A DNA stretch of 64,000 bases from CBDBZL01 sp965213545 (GTDB taxonomy: Bacteria; Pseudomonadota; Alphaproteobacteria; Sphingomonadales; Sphingomonadaceae), in assembly GCA_965213545.1 (NCBI GenBank), contig CBDBZL010000002.1, positions 1,054,001 through 1,118,000 of the forward strand, given 5' to 3'. The translations under genes were made by a program, and so were the position numbers. Shown piece after piece: positions 26,953 to 35,714 of the stretch. Positions within the stretch are counted from its first letter, which is position 1. Every line of letters starts with the position of its first letter. The notes beneath the pieces were generated by a model. The model searched no databases. It was not told where the DNA came from and saw only the letters and a list, made by a program, of their open reading frames with translations.

Positions 26953-28044
26953 TCAGACGGCCCGGTCGATATGGGGCAGTTCGTGCTCGCCCGTCGAGGC
27001 ATCGGGGCCCGGGTCCGCGATCCTGCCGGGGCCGCTGTCGCCCTTGCCTGAGCCGGCGGTGGTGCCGTTGCCTGCGTTGGCGGTTCCACCGGCGATTGCG
27101 CCCGTCCCGCGCCCCCCGGACCGCGCTTCGTCGCCGCCCTGGCCAGGCGCCGTGCCCGCGTCACCGGCAGCGCGGCGGTCGGCTTGCGTTGTGCCGCGCC
27201 CCAATCCCGGCAGGTTGAGGTTGGCCACCAGCGCGCGCAATTCCTGACGCGCGACCAGGTGACTGGTGCCCAGTTCGCCCAGCTGGCCCTTGTCGAGCAG
27301 CGTGAGCCCGGCGGGAAACAGCTCGCGATAGGTCACCCGCTCACTGAGCCCCGGACTGACGCGAAAGCCCACCCGGCGCGACAATTCCGCGAGCGCGCGC
27401 TCGATCCGCCGCTGGTTCTTCGCATCGGTGTGACCGGTGCGATTGCGCACCACCACCCAGTCCATCTCGCCACGCTCCTCCTCGATCTGACGCCGGCTGC
27501 GCCGCATCCGCGCCTCCCAGATCAGCTCGGCATAAAAGCTCAGACGCTTGACCTTGAAGCTTGTTGCATCGACCTGGCCGATCAGGTCGAAATCCACGAA
27601 ACTGTCGTTCATCGGCGTCACCAGCGTGTCCGCCTGGGTGGCGACATGACGGGCGAAGGGATCGTCCCGGCCCGGGGTGTCGAAGACGATGAAATCGGCG
27701 TCCTGCGAAAGCTCGGCCACCTGCTGCTCGAGCGCTTCGATGCTGTCCCCCTCGAACACGCCGAAGCGCGGCTGTGGCAGGTCGATCTTGCGCCGGGCGA
27801 TGGTCTCGGCGCGGTTCTCGCAATAGCGATACAGCGTGCGCTGGCGCGGATCGAGGTCGATCGCCGCCACCCGCGCACCTTGATATGCTAAAGCCACGGC
27901 GACATGCACCGCGGTGGTCGACTTGCCCGTCCCGCCCTTCTCGTTGGCGAACACGATCGAATGCGGTGCCGACCGGCGCGGCTGAGATCGCTGCTGCTGA
28001 GGCGGATGCGGATGGGTCACGGCGGGGCCTGGGCTTCCTCTCAC
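26953..28044 (-). CDS. mipZ: MipZ, division-plane positioning ATPase
   Basis: 363 residues from GTG 28044 (a GTG at 28020 is also possible). ParA/MinD-type ATPase with deviant Walker A FANEKGGTGKSTTAVHVAVAL (about residues 33-53), DLDPRQRTLYRYCENR, FIVFDTPGRDDPFARHVATQADTLVTPMNDSFVDFDLIGQVD, DWVVVRNRTGHTDAKNQRRIERALAELSRRVGFRVSPGLSERVTYRELFPAGLTLLD, and HLVARQELRALV. These match Caulobacter MipZ closely. MipZ binds ParB at the poles and blocks FtsZ assembly there, placing the division site. The last 75 residues (Gly/Ala/Asp-rich, GGTANAGNGTTAGSGKGDSGP) are a low-complexity extension not present in Caulobacter. It heads an operon with the J-domain protein and the mutase. Confidence 0.92.
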   Translation of the reverse strand: MRGSPGPAVTHPHPPQQQRSQPRRSAPHSIVFANEKGGTGKSTTAVHVAVALAYQGARVAAIDLDPRQRTLYRYCENRAETIARRKIDLPQPRFGVFEGDSIEALEQQVAELSQDADFIVFDTPGRDDPFARHVATQADTLVTPMNDSFVDFDLIGQVDATSFKVKRLSFYAELIWEARMRRSRRQIEEERGEMDWVVVRNRTGHTDAKNQRRIERALAELSRRVGFRVSPGLSERVTYRELFPAGLTLLDKGQLGELGTSHLVARQELRALVANLNLPGLGRGTTQADRRAAGDAGTAPGQGGDEARSGGRGTGAIAGGTANAGNGTTAGSGKGDSGPGRIADPGPDASTGEHELPHIDRAV

Positions 28045-28106
28045 ACTCGCACGGCGCTAGGCGGGATGGCCCCACGCATCACCCGCTTTATCCAAGGGAA
28101 GCGCAC

Positions 28107-28991
28107 ATGCAAACCATCGACCAGCTCGAAACGCTGCGCCAGGCGGTGGATGGTTTGCGAGCGGACGGGCCGGTAGCGCTGGTTCCCACCATGGGTGCGC
28201 TGCATCAGGGCCACCTGGCGCTGGTGCGCGCGGCGAAGGCGCGGGCGACGAACGTGGTCGCCTCCATCTTCGTCAATCCGCGCCAGTTCGGCCCTAACGA
28301 GGATCTGGCGAATTATCCGCGCCGGCTGGAGGCCGATGCACGCATGCTCACAGACGAGGGGGTGGCGCTGCTGTGGGCGCCCGCCGCAAGCACGGTCTAT
28401 CCGCCGGGCTTTTCCACCACCATCTCGGTCGCGGGGGTGTCCGAGGGCCTGTGCGGGGATGCGCGGCCGGGCCATTTCGACAGTGTGGCAACGGTGGTCG
28501 CCAAGCTGTTCAACCAGGTGCGGCCCGACCTGGCGGTGTTCGGCGAAAAGGACTGGCAGCAGCTCAGCGTCATCCGCCGGATGGCGCGCGACCTCGACCT
28601 GACCCATCCGCGTGCCGAGGCGATCATCGGCCTGCCCACGGTGCGCGAGGCGGACGGGCTGGCGCTCTCCAGCCGCAACCAATATCTCTCCCCCGCCGAG
28701 CGCGCGGCGGCGGGCGCGCTGCCCAATACGCTGCGCCGCGCGGCACGCCTGGCGGCACAGGGCGACGAGGACTGGCGCGCCATTCGCCGGCAGGCGGAGG
28801 AGACGATGCTGGCGGGCGGCTTTGCGGGGATCGACTATCTCGACCTGCGCGACGCCGACAGCTTGGCACCGCTGGAGCGCAACAACGGCAATGCGCGCGT
28901 GTTCGTGGCCGCCACCATCGGCGGCACGCGGCTGATCGACAACATGGCTGTCGGCACCTCCGACCCGACTGGCGACAACCCTGTCGCCTGA
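28107..28991 (+). CDS. panC: Pantothenate synthetase
   Basis: 294 residues from ATG 28107 (AAGGGAA upstream). Condenses pantoate and beta-alanine with ATP (cytosol, coenzyme A pathway). Motifs: VPTMGALHQGHLALVRAAK with the HIGH-type nucleotide loop, VVASIFVNPRQFGPNEDLANYPR, GHFDSVATVVAKLFNQVRPDLAVFGEKDWQQL, GLPTVREADGLALSSRNQYLSPAER (KMSKS-equivalent). Divergent from mipZ by about 60 bases, so they may share a promoter region. It is the last core gene before the catabolic supercluster. Confidence 0.94.
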   Translation: MQTIDQLETLRQAVDGLRADGPVALVPTMGALHQGHLALVRAAKARATNVVASIFVNPRQFGPNEDLANYPRRLEADARMLTDEGVALLWAPAASTVYPPGFSTTISVAGVSEGLCGDARPGHFDSVATVVAKLFNQVRPDLAVFGEKDWQQLSVIRRMARDLDLTHPRAEAIIGLPTVREADGLALSSRNQYLSPAERAAAGALPNTLRRAARLAAQGDEDWRAIRRQAEETMLAGGFAGIDYLDLRDADSLAPLERNNGNARVFVAATIGGTRLIDNMAVGTSDPTGDNPVA

Positions 28992-29014
28992 GCGGAGCGT
29001 GCTTCGCGTAGACG

Positions 29015-29056
29015 TTGACAGGCACCGGACAAGCGGCCAGATTTGTCCGGACATTT
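29015..29056 (+). promoter_or_regulatory. Promoter and operator of catabolic operon A
   Basis: TTGACA (29015-29020), 17 bases, CAGATT (29038-29043) form a plausible promoter. The operator ATTTGTCCGGACATTT (29041-29056) overlaps the -10 end; its core TGTCCGGACA is perfect, the right arm differs from the consensus by two bases. An extra half-site, GGACAAG, lies in the spacer. The position fits a repressor. Confidence 0.7.
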
Positions 29057-29088
29057 GCGCCCCCCCTTGAAGGACACGGGAACCCGTC

Positions 29089-30324
29089 ATGGCTGACCTG
29101 CCCCCGCCTTACACCGCCCTCACCCGTCATCCGATGATGCCGCGCACGCAGCACGACGAGGCGGCACGGTTCAATTTCCTGACCCATTTCAACCGCTATC
29201 TCTCGGGCACGATCGGCGCGGGCAACAAGCTGGCCTACGAGAAGCGCGTGCTGCCCGCCTTCCGCGCCGAGCATGGCCGCGATCCCGAACATCGCTACGA
29301 AATCCGCGAGGCGATGGACCGCGACCCCTGGCACCGCGCGTGGTCGGCCTGCAAGCGCAATTCGATGGAGATGCGCCAGCACAACGGCCGCCAGATCGTG
29401 CTGCGCCAGCTCGACGAATTGGACGCCATGGCGCGGCAATATAACGAGCATTCGGGCCAGCTGGAACTCGACCCCGCGATCGCCCAGCCCGACTACCAGA
29501 CCCAGGTCGACATCCATTGTCAGCCCGGCGGCTATCATGGCGGCGAGCGCGAAGGCGACGTGACCGTGGGCGCCAATTACGATGCCGGGCTGTTCGCCAC
29601 CACCGGGGGTGCGCTGGGCGGGCTGAATGACGGCGGCGGCCAGGCGCTGGTGCGCTGGGTGCGCGAGCAGCGGCCCGACTGGAGCCCGCGCCGCATCCTC
29701 GAGATCGGCGCCACGATCGGTCATAACGCGGTGCCTCTGGCGCAGGGCTTCCCCGATGCCGAGGTGATCGCCATCGACACCGCCGCCGCCTCCCTGCGCT
29801 ACGGCGCGGCGCGCGCGGCGGCATTGGGGATCGCTAACATCCGCTTCGTCCAGGCCAATGGCGAGGACCTGTCGCGCTGGTCCGACGGACATTTCGACTG
29901 GGTGCAGACGACCATGTTCCTGCACGAATTGTCGGCTACCGCAATGCCGCGCATCCTCGCCGAGGCCACCCGCGTGCTCGCGCCGGGCGGGCTGATGCTG
30001 CATCTGGAACAGCCGCAGTATTCCGACAAGATGCCGCTGTTCGAGCAATTCATGCGCGACTGGGACGCGTTCAACAACAACGAGCCGTTCTGGTCGGCGA
30101 TGCATGGCAGTGATCTTTACGAGGCGATGGAAGAGGCGGGCTTCCCACGCGATGCGCTGTTCACCACCGGCGTGCGCGCGTTCGTCGATCCCGAGATATT
30201 CCCGCCTTCGCCCGAGGATGGCAAGGAAGATTTCGGCCGTGCGGCGATCTGGAACGCCTATGGCGCGTGGAAACCTGCGGCAGATGACGGGGCGGCAGGT
30301 GACAAGGCAGCCGAGGCAGCGTGA
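29089..30324 (+). CDS. SAM-dependent methyltransferase, class I, with family-specific N-terminal domain
   Basis: 411 residues. The helical N-terminal half (ARFNFLTHFNRYLSGTIGAGNKLAYEKRVLPAFRAEHGRDPEHRYEI) is shared with the paralogue at 51603-52775. The C-terminal half is a Rossmann methyltransferase: motif I RRILEIGATIGHN (Glu at residue 205), VIAIDTAAASLRYGAARAAALG as motif II, FDWVQTTMFLHELSATAMPRILAEATRVLAPGGLMLHLEQP (motifs IV-V). It is the first gene of operon A. The following mini-protein overlaps it by GTGA. The methylation target is unknown; a small-molecule substrate of the pathway is likely. Confidence 0.82.
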   Translation: MADLPPPYTALTRHPMMPRTQHDEAARFNFLTHFNRYLSGTIGAGNKLAYEKRVLPAFRAEHGRDPEHRYEIREAMDRDPWHRAWSACKRNSMEMRQHNGRQIVLRQLDELDAMARQYNEHSGQLELDPAIAQPDYQTQVDIHCQPGGYHGGEREGDVTVGANYDAGLFATTGGALGGLNDGGGQALVRWVREQRPDWSPRRILEIGATIGHNAVPLAQGFPDAEVIAIDTAAASLRYGAARAAALGIANIRFVQANGEDLSRWSDGHFDWVQTTMFLHELSATAMPRILAEATRVLAPGGLMLHLEQPQYSDKMPLFEQFMRDWDAFNNNEPFWSAMHGSDLYEAMEEAGFPRDALFTTGVRAFVDPEIFPPSPEDGKEDFGRAAIWNAYGAWKPAADDGAAGDKAAEAA

Positions 30325-30680
30325 GCGACGAGCTCGACTGGGTCGCGCTGTCCGCCCGTCGCGCCAAGGGGCGGCGGCCTCAATATTTCGACGATCCGGC
30401 GCTCGATCGGCTGACCTCGCTTACCCTGGCGCTGGCCGCCGAGGTCTCGGCGCTGCGCGAGCGCAACGACACGCTCGAGCGGCTGCTGGAGCGGGCGGGA
30501 ACGCTCAAGCGCGAGGATATCGAAGCCTACGAGCCCGATCGCGAGGCGGCGAAGGAACGCGGGCTGGCAACCAGCGCCTATGTCGGGCGGATCATGCGCG
30601 GCTTCCAGCAGGAGATGGAAGCAATGGAGGCCGACGATCCGCCGATCATGGAGCTGGTTGACAAACTGGCGCGCAAATAA
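30321..30680 (+). CDS. Coiled-coil mini-protein coupled to the methyltransferase
   Basis: 119 residues from GTG 30321 in a GTGA overlap with the methyltransferase stop. The centre DPALDRLTSLTLALAAEVSALRERNDTLERLLERAG is a predicted coiled coil; the rest is charged and helical. The same core is found in the small gene following the second methyltransferase (51361-51606: DVAMDRFVAVVMNLAQEVWRQEERLMALEGRAG). I recognise no named family. Consistent overlap and co-duplication suggest it is an obligate partner, for example a subunit or scaffold of the methyltransferase. Confidence 0.65.
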   Translation: MSDELDWVALSARRAKGRRPQYFDDPALDRLTSLTLALAAEVSALRERNDTLERLLERAGTLKREDIEAYEPDREAAKERGLATSAYVGRIMRGFQQEMEAMEADDPPIMELVDKLARK

Positions 30681-30702
30681 CGGGTTCAAGGAGGGGGACA
30701 AA

Positions 30703-31836
30703 ATGGATCGCAGGACCATCATCGGCGGGGCAATGGCGGCAGGCGCGGCCGCGTTCGACTGGACCGCGTTCGCCACACCCGCCGCCGCCGCCACTCCATC
30801 CGGCCCGAGCGATCTACAGATGCGTTCGGATGGCACTTACGCCACCGTGCCGCTGGCCAAGGACAGCTTCACCCTAACCGTGGCGCAGACCCGTGTGGTG
30901 CCGGTGGAACTCGACAACCTGGCGCGCACAAGAGCGGCCAATGTTCGCCACATGACCGAGGTGATCGACGCCGCCAGCGGGTTTGCCGGGTCCAAGGACA
31001 TGATCGTGTTCCACGAGTTCCCGATCACCGGCTACAGGCATACCTGGGACCTGGAGGATGCGCGCCGCGTGGCGATCGAGATACCGGGCGAGGAAACCGA
31101 GATGCTCGCCGCCAAGGCGCGCGAATACAACACCTGGCTGGTGTTTGGCTCCTATGTCCGCGATCCGGACTGGCCCGGCCGGCTGCTCTCGATCACCAGC
31201 GTCATGGACAGTTCGGGGCAGATCGTCGCCAAGGACTGGAAGGCGCGCAATCTCAAGGGGTTCTTCCCCGGCGGGCGCGAGTTGTTCACCACCACCATCT
31301 ACGACGTGCTCGATCAATATGTCGAAATGTACGGGGCCGACCATGTGGTGCCGGTGATCCGCACGCCGCTGGGCAACCTGTTCACATCGTCCTCGCAGCT
31401 CGAGCCCGAACTGTTCCGCGCCGCCGCCATGAAGGGCGCCGAGATCATGCTGCGCACCGCGACGGGCAATTTCAGCGAGCTCGATATCCGCGCGACCTCG
31501 CTCTACAACCGGGTCTACAGCGCCATCGCCTCGAACAGCGCGCTGATCGACAGCCGCTATTACCTGACCGATGCCGAGCCCGGTCATGTGGCCATCTTCG
31601 GACCCGACGGGGACGCGCTGGTACAGGCCGAGACCGAGCTCGAGACGACGGTGGAAGCGCGCATTCCGATCGCCGAGTTCCGCGCCCGCCACCGCCAGCC
31701 GACCGTCCACTGGGAGCTCTACGAGAACGTGTTCGACCGCTATCGCAGCCCCTACGGCCCCAATCTTCTGGCCGATTATCAGCCGACCGACACCACGGAT
31801 GCCGGACGCTACCTGCGGGCCAAGACGCGCTGGTAA
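30703..31836 (+). CDS. Exported nitrilase-superfamily protein lacking the catalytic cysteine (copy 1)
   Basis: 377 residues from ATG 30703 (AGGAGGG upstream). The N-terminus MDRRTIIGGAMAAGAAAFDWTAFATPAAAA is a twin-arginine-like signal peptide. The carbon-nitrogen hydrolase fold is clear: catalytic Glu in VFHEFPITG (E105), Lys in AKDWKARNLKGFF (K180). The nucleophile elbow, normally C-x-D-x-x-x-P-E, reads TSSSQLEPELF (residues 228-237), so the Cys position (S229) and the following Asp position (S231) are both Ser. Loss of the thiol should abolish nitrilase/amidase chemistry. It may have another activity or bind a ligand. A diverged second copy with the same loss is at 47124-48332. Confidence 0.75.
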   Translation: MDRRTIIGGAMAAGAAAFDWTAFATPAAAATPSGPSDLQMRSDGTYATVPLAKDSFTLTVAQTRVVPVELDNLARTRAANVRHMTEVIDAASGFAGSKDMIVFHEFPITGYRHTWDLEDARRVAIEIPGEETEMLAAKAREYNTWLVFGSYVRDPDWPGRLLSITSVMDSSGQIVAKDWKARNLKGFFPGGRELFTTTIYDVLDQYVEMYGADHVVPVIRTPLGNLFTSSSQLEPELFRAAAMKGAEIMLRTATGNFSELDIRATSLYNRVYSAIASNSALIDSRYYLTDAEPGHVAIFGPDGDALVQAETELETTVEARIPIAEFRARHRQPTVHWELYENVFDRYRSPYGPNLLADYQPTDTTDAGRYLRAKTRW

Positions 31837-31849
31837 CAGGAGACCAACC

Positions 31850-32167
31850 ATGCCCGCCTACATGATCGTGACCGCCGCCATCCAAGACCGCGACCGGTTC
31901 ATCAGCGGCTACGGCGCGGCGGCGGCCAAGCTGGTCGAACAGTTCGGCGGGCGCTACGTGCTGCGCGCACCGGGGGCCGAGCTGCTGGAGGGCGAGTTGG
32001 GCGGCGGAGAGTTCGGGGGCGCTTCGATGGTCATCTCCGAATGGCCCGACAAGGCGGCGGTGCACAAATTCTGGAACAGCCCCGAATATGCCGAGGCCAA
32101 GAAGCTGCGCGAAGGGATCGCCTCGTGCCAGGTGCTGGTGATCGAGGCGGCACCCATTGGCGGCTGA
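31850..32167 (+). CDS. DUF1330 protein
   Basis: 105 residues, AGGAG upstream. The ferredoxin-like alpha/beta dimer fold of DUF1330 is evident (PAYMIVTAAIQDRDRFISGYGAAAAKLVEQFGGRYVLRAPGAELLEG, then MVISEWPDKAAVHKFWNSPEYAEAKKLREGIASCQVLVIEA). Members are small dimeric proteins of unknown or putative isomerase/monooxygenase-like function. It is in operon A. A distant exported relative is at 45822. Confidence 0.82.
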   Translation: MPAYMIVTAAIQDRDRFISGYGAAAAKLVEQFGGRYVLRAPGAELLEGELGGGEFGGASMVISEWPDKAAVHKFWNSPEYAEAKKLREGIASCQVLVIEAAPIGG

Positions 32168-32657
32168 CCCACCCCGGCCGGCAGATATCATCAAGCGCAC
32201 CACGCTGATGGTCCGCGACGCGGACCGCGCGGCGAACTGGTACCACACCGTGTTCGGCATGCGGCGCTGGATGGACACGCCGTTCACTCTATCGGGCACG
32301 CAACTGGCCTCGGGGCAGGCGGGCGACCGGACGCGGCTGGTGATCATGCAGGGCCGGGACGAGACGATCGGCATGATCGGGCTGCTCGAATGGCTCGATC
32401 CACCACGCTCGGACATACCGGCGTCGCTGCCTGTCCAACTGGCCTTCGGAATGCCGATCTTCGTGGTGGCGGCAGACGATGTGTGCGCGACGGTCAGCCG
32501 TGCCGAAGCGGCGGGATCGCGCATCCATTGCCAGCCGCTCGAATGGCAGGTGACGGGCGCGGATGGCCGCGAACGGGCCATGCTGGGCGCCAGCCTATGG
32601 GACCTCGACGGCTATTTCTTCGAGGTGAACCAGTTGCTCGCGATCGCCGAGGCGTGA
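32157..32657 (+). CDS. VOC (glyoxalase/dioxygenase superfamily) protein
   Basis: 166 residues from a TTG start at 32157 overlapping the previous stop. IIKRTTLMVRDADRAANWYHTVFGMRRWMD at the N-terminus and GASLWDLDGYFFEVNQ at the C-terminus are the paired beta-alpha-beta-beta-beta modules of VOC proteins; metal ligands His/Glu are only partly evident, so substrate class cannot be assigned. It overlaps the following reductase gene as GTGA. It is one of three VOC genes in the cluster, which includes a two-domain exported one at 58765. Confidence 0.75.
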   Translation: MAADPPRPADIIKRTTLMVRDADRAANWYHTVFGMRRWMDTPFTLSGTQLASGQAGDRTRLVIMQGRDETIGMIGLLEWLDPPRSDIPASLPVQLAFGMPIFVVAADDVCATVSRAEAAGSRIHCQPLEWQVTGADGRERAMLGASLWDLDGYFFEVNQLLAIAEA

Positions 32658-33742
32658 ACGCGCCGGTCGCGCCCGCCGCCTTCGATGCGCTGGCCGAGTG
32701 TGTGGTGGACGAGGATGCGAACTGCCAGTGGCGCGTCGCCCGCCGTCCGCAAGGCAATGTCCGCCCGGACGACTTCGCCTGGCATCGCGAACCGGTCCCG
32801 CAGCCCGGCCCGGGCGAGGTGCTGCTGCGCACCCATTATCTGGGTCTGGCGCCGGTGATGCGGATGTATATGGCGGGCACCGCGCGCACCGGCGACGCAC
32901 AGCTCGCGCCGGGCGATGTGATCCACGGGCGCGGCGTTGCCCAGGTGGTGCAGTCGCGTCACCCGGACTGGCGCGAGGGGGAGATCGTCCAGGGGCAGAT
33001 CGGCTGGCAGACCTACAAGGTCAGCGCGATGACGCGGCAGGAGAAATTCTTCCGCATGCCCGATAACGGTCTTCCCGCCTCGCTGGGCGCGGGCGTGCTG
33101 GGGATGACCGGAATGTCCGCCCATGCCGGCCTGTTCGCCTGCGGGGAGCCGCGCGAGGGGGATGCGATGGTGCTGTCGGGCGCGGCGGGCGGGGTCGGCT
33201 CGCTGGTGGCGCAGATGGCCAGCAACATCGCCGGCTGCGATGTGGTGGGCATCGCCGGTGGGCCTGCCAAATGCGCCTTCATCAGGGAACTGGGCTGCTC
33301 GGCGGCGATCGACTACCAGTGCGACGACCTGGCCGCGCGGCTCGACGCATTGCGCCCCGGGGGCATTGACCTCACTTTCGACAATGTCGGCGGGGAGACG
33401 CTGGCCGCCTGTCTGGAGCGGCTGGCACCGCGCGCGCGCATCGTGCTGTGCGGTTCGATCAGCGAATATGCGCGCGAGACGCCCTTCGCGCTGACCAATT
33501 ACACCCGGCTGCGCGCCAGCGATGCGACGATGCGCGGGTTCTTCGTCTATAATCATCTGGAACGCTGGGAGGCGGTGATGGAGCAAATGAGCGGCTGGAT
33601 AGGCGAGGGACGGCTGCGTCCGATCCAGGATGTGGAAGAAGGGTTCGCCGCCATGCCGCGCGCGCTGGCCAGACTCTATCACGGCACCAATGTGGGCGTG
33701 CAGATATGTTCGGTGCGCGGCGAGCCCGGGCAATGGCTGTGA
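32654..33742 (+). CDS. MDR-family NAD(P)H-dependent oxidoreductase (2-alkenal reductase type)
   Basis: 362 residues from GTG 32654 in a GTGA overlap. N-terminal GroES-like part (PDDFAWHREPVPQPGPGEVLLRTHYLGLAPVMRMYMAGT) without zinc ligands, then cofactor motif VLSGAAGGVGSLVAQMASNIAGCDVVGIAGGPAKC and FDNVGGETLAACLERLAPRARIVLCGSISEY. This is the leukotriene B4 / CurA subgroup that reduces alpha,beta-unsaturated carbonyls with NAD(P)H. In operon A it would act on an enone or unsaturated acid formed during substrate breakdown. Confidence 0.87.
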   Translation: MNAPVAPAAFDALAECVVDEDANCQWRVARRPQGNVRPDDFAWHREPVPQPGPGEVLLRTHYLGLAPVMRMYMAGTARTGDAQLAPGDVIHGRGVAQVVQSRHPDWREGEIVQGQIGWQTYKVSAMTRQEKFFRMPDNGLPASLGAGVLGMTGMSAHAGLFACGEPREGDAMVLSGAAGGVGSLVAQMASNIAGCDVVGIAGGPAKCAFIRELGCSAAIDYQCDDLAARLDALRPGGIDLTFDNVGGETLAACLERLAPRARIVLCGSISEYARETPFALTNYTRLRASDATMRGFFVYNHLERWEAVMEQMSGWIGEGRLRPIQDVEEGFAAMPRALARLYHGTNVGVQICSVRGEPGQWL

Positions 33743-34251
33743 GCACGCCTCCCAGCCCGGGCCCGTCCTCGTCGCCGATCCCTGCTTCAGGCCCGGCCCC
33801 GACCCCGGAACCGGCGCTGCGCTTCCAGCGGGCCAATTTCGTGGTCGCGGATATCGACCGGGCGCTGACATTCTATCGCGATGTGCTGGGCTTTACCGAG
33901 GAATATCGCCTGCCGCATAATCCGCAAAGCTACTCGCTGGCGGTCTTCGCCATGCCACCGGGGGCAAAGATCGGGTTCTCGGTGCTGTCCGCGCCGGGTC
34001 AGCCCAGGGTGATGGCGTTGACCGAGGTGACCGAGCCGCCGCTTGCCCCGGTGCCGCCGCCGCGCCGTGCCGCCATCGTCCTCGACATCGCCGATCCCGA
34101 TGCGGTGATGGACGGCGCGCGCGCGCTGGGTCTGACGGTCTATGACGAGGAGGAACTGGTAACCCCCGATGGACGCGTCGGGCGCGAGATCGGCATCGTG
34201 GATTTCGATGACAATCTGGTGGTTATCTACCGCATCACCGGAACCCGGTAA
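33739..34251 (+). CDS. VOC-family protein (single domain)
   Basis: 170 residues from GTG 33739 overlapping the reductase stop as GTGA (an ATG at 33733 is also possible). After a Pro/Ser-rich N-terminus of 25 residues the VOC fold begins: LRFQRANFVVADIDRALTFYRDVLGFTEEYRLPHNPQSYSLAVFAMPPGAKIGFSV, then IVLDIADPDAVMDGARALGLTVYDEEELVTPDGRVGREIGIVDFDDNLVVIYRI. The E...N...VI end resembles glyoxalase-type isomerases or dioxygenases. The exact reaction is not deducible. Confidence 0.78.
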   Translation: MSTPPSPGPSSSPIPASGPAPTPEPALRFQRANFVVADIDRALTFYRDVLGFTEEYRLPHNPQSYSLAVFAMPPGAKIGFSVLSAPGQPRVMALTEVTEPPLAPVPPPRRAAIVLDIADPDAVMDGARALGLTVYDEEELVTPDGRVGREIGIVDFDDNLVVIYRITGTR

Positions 34252-35669
34252 TGGCCACCACCGGCAATCCGCCCGTCGATCCGCCTGCCGATCCGCCTGC
34301 TGGAATGGCCGCCAGCCCGCCCGCCACCGCGCCTGCCGCGAGCGAGGACCAGACCCCGCCCTGGCCCAGCCCCCGCGCCGGCTGGACGCTGGTCGTGCTG
34401 TTGACGCTGGCCTACATCTTCAGCTTCGTCGACCGCTACATCCTGGGTCTGCTGATCGAGCCGATCAAGGCCGACCTCGACCTCTCCGACCAGCAGATCG
34501 GCTGGGTGATCGGCTGGGCCTTCGCCATCTTCTACGCCACCATGGGCATTCCGCTGGGTTGGCTGGTGGACCGCAAGAAGCGCACATGGATCGTGGCGTT
34601 CGGCATCGCGGTCTGGTCGCTGGCGACCGCGATGTCGGGCCTGGCGAGCAAGTTCTGGCACCTGTTCCTGGCGCGCATGATGGTGGGCGCGGGCGAGGCC
34701 ACGCTGAGCCCGGCAGCCTTTTCGATGATCGCCGACAGCTTTCCGCCCGAACGACGCGGCAAGCCGATCGGCTTTTATTCCGCCGCCCTGTCGCTGGGCG
34801 CCGGCATCGCCTCGCTGATCGGCGGCGGCGTGCTGCTATGGGCCAAGACCACCCCATCGCTGGTGCTGCCGATCGTGGGTGAGGTGGCACCCTGGCAAGC
34901 GACCTTCTTCGCCGTCGGCCTGCCCGGTCTGCTGCTGGCGGCGGTGTTCTTCTTCGTTCGCGAGCCCATCCGCCGGATCGCGAAGGCGAGGGATGCCAAC
35001 CTTGCCGGCAACTCTTTTCGCGACGCGATCTCCTATGTCGGGCGCAATGCGGGCACGTATCTCGCTTTCGTCTCGCTGATCGCGGTGATGGCCATCACCG
35101 CCTACAGCCAGGCCTTCCTGCCATCCACCTTCGCCCGCACCTATGGTTGGGAGATCCAGAACTACGCCTTTGCCAATGGTGTGGCCCTGCTCGCCATCGG
35201 CCCCGCCACCGTCGTCGGCGCGGGCTGGCTCAGCGACCGCTGGAGCCAACAGGGCACGCGCGATGCCCCCTTCCGTCTGCTGGTGATCGGCTATCTGGTC
35301 ATGCTGCCGACCGCGGTGCTGCCCTATTTCATCCCCAACGGCTACCTTGCCTTCGCGATCCTATGCGTGAACACGGCGGGGATCGGCATGGTCACCGCAG
35401 TGGGTGTGACCGCGCTCCTCCTCATCACCCCGGCACAGATCCGCGGGCAGATGGTGGCGCTTTACTATGTTACCATCAGCCTTGCCGGCCTGCTGCTCGG
35501 GCCGCCGGCTGTCGGCTGGCTGTCGACCAACGTGTTCGGCGAGGACCAGATACGCTGGGCGATGGCCAGCGTGCCGCTGATCTTCGGGATCATCCCCGCG
35601 CTGCTGCTGCCGGTGACCGCGCGGCTGTTCCGCGCGCAGATGGAGCGCGTGGGGACCAGTTCGGATTAG
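34251..35669 (+). CDS. MFS transporter
   Basis: 472 residues, twelve membrane segments after a Pro/Ala-rich cytosolic N-terminus. Major facilitator signatures: GWLVDRKKRTWIVAFGIAVWSLATAMSG between helices 2 and 3 and RMMVGAGEATLSPAAFSMIADSFPPERRGKPIGFYS. It resembles the spinster-like/anion-cation symporter subgroup, often carriers for organic acids or aromatic acids. Its start overlaps the upstream stop as TAATG. It is the last gene of operon A and probably imports a product of periplasmic processing. Confidence 0.87.
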   Translation: MATTGNPPVDPPADPPAGMAASPPATAPAASEDQTPPWPSPRAGWTLVVLLTLAYIFSFVDRYILGLLIEPIKADLDLSDQQIGWVIGWAFAIFYATMGIPLGWLVDRKKRTWIVAFGIAVWSLATAMSGLASKFWHLFLARMMVGAGEATLSPAAFSMIADSFPPERRGKPIGFYSAALSLGAGIASLIGGGVLLWAKTTPSLVLPIVGEVAPWQATFFAVGLPGLLLAAVFFFVREPIRRIAKARDANLAGNSFRDAISYVGRNAGTYLAFVSLIAVMAITAYSQAFLPSTFARTYGWEIQNYAFANGVALLAIGPATVVGAGWLSDRWSQQGTRDAPFRLLVIGYLVMLPTAVLPYFIPNGYLAFAILCVNTAGIGMVTAVGVTALLLITPAQIRGQMVALYYVTISLAGLLLGPPAVGWLSTNVFGEDQIRWAMASVPLIFGIIPALLLPVTARLFRAQMERVGTSSD

Positions 35670-35714
35670 CGGGCGCCCCGGGCGGCGGTTCGCGCCGAGT
35701 GCGCCTGTCCGGGT

